This document shows, one piece after another, positions 40,248-40,316 of a stretch of DNA of 40,316 nt; position 1 is the stretch's first letter, and each line of letters opens with the position of its first letter. This DNA is from an uncultured Lachnospiraceae bacterium (GTDB lineage: Bacteria; Bacillota; Clostridia; Lachnospirales; Lachnospiraceae), in assembly GCA_947624815.1 (NCBI GenBank), contig CANQME010000016.1:1-40316 (forward strand), given 5' to 3'. Under the pieces are notes generated by a model, which worked only from the letters and a program-made list of their open reading frames with translations, ran no database searches and was not told where the DNA came from. Both the position numbers and the translations under genes were made by a program.

Positions 40248-40316
40248 GCGGGAATGCTGGAATTGGCAGACAGGCTAGACTAAGGATCTAGTGATTGTAT
40301 GATCGTGTGGGTTCAA
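40248..40316 (+). tRNA. tRNA-Leu (anticodon AAG), cut by the window end
   Basis: A class II tRNA. The acceptor 5' arm GCGGGAA, then TG, the D-arm with TTGGCAGAC, and the anticodon stem CTAGA/TCTAG around CTAAGGA with AAG at 40282-40284 (reads CUU). A long variable arm follows, and the window ends inside the T-arm at GGTTCAA. The last ~18 bases lie outside. AAG is a less common bacterial leucine anticodon; an unmodified or inosine-modified A34 cannot be told from sequence. Confidence 0.9.

Overview
The window looks like chromosomal DNA of a Gram-positive, endospore-forming Clostridia, most likely a Lachnospiraceae (Clostridium cluster XIVa) species. The reasons are a spoIID-spoIIQ pair, T-box leaders ahead of ileS and tyrS, a yybP-ykoY leader ahead of mntP, strong AGGAGG ribosome sites, sigma-A type promoters, and a large Cna-B surface protein with a sortase signal. 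No mobile element, prophage or CRISPR array is visible.

Region 1 (about 70-14,192, all minus strand) is a compact nine-gene block. Read in the direction of transcription it is pelD (with an extra N-terminal SDR/epimerase-like domain), pelE, two tandem DUF2194 (PelA-deacetylase-like) genes, pelF, pelG, two CotH-type kinase genes, and a VTC-type polyphosphate polymerase gene. Many junctions are ATGA overlaps or gaps of a few bases, so this is probably one operon. The first six genes are a Gram-positive Pel exopolysaccharide machine. PelD keeps an RxxD cyclic-di-GMP site beside a ruined GGDEF site, so synthesis is probably switched on by c-di-GMP. The CotH and VTC genes add a phosphoryl-transfer module to the end of the operon, and this is the most interesting part of the window.

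Region 2 (14,245-20,920, minus strand) lies upstream of pel. It holds a small ribbon-helix-helix regulator, a 1,902-residue Cna-B/SpaA surface protein with a C-terminal sorting signal, and a 189-residue protein of unknown function behind a good promoter. No convincing terminator separates the surface protein from the regulator. A perfect hairpin with a poor U-tract separates the regulator from pelD. Adhesin and polysaccharide may therefore share transcription.

Region 3 (21,138-29,709) is housekeeping and sporulation: an XRE regulator (+), then on the minus strand a SpoIIQ-like LytM protein that has lost its zinc ligands, SpoIID with a glycine-rich repeat insert, glycogen phosphorylase, and a eukaryote-like (type 2) isoleucyl-tRNA synthetase with T-box and promoter.

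Region 4 (29,777-37,145) is a mixed set: a YczE-like membrane protein, a double-Nudix protein, a small helical DUF2383-like protein (+), a seven-unit 30-bp tandem repeat, and an Mn2+ riboswitch with mntP (+). After these come a 49-residue membrane protein, an HTH-SDR pair, and a PadR-HAAS(DUF1700)-membrane protein operon. Region 5 (37,158-40,316) holds tyrS with its T-box, a CapA-family protein and the start of a tRNA-Leu(AAG).

Starts were often moved inward from the longest open frame to fit Shine-Dalgarno spacing, promoter position or operon overlap. All functional names come from motif recognition by eye, without database searches.
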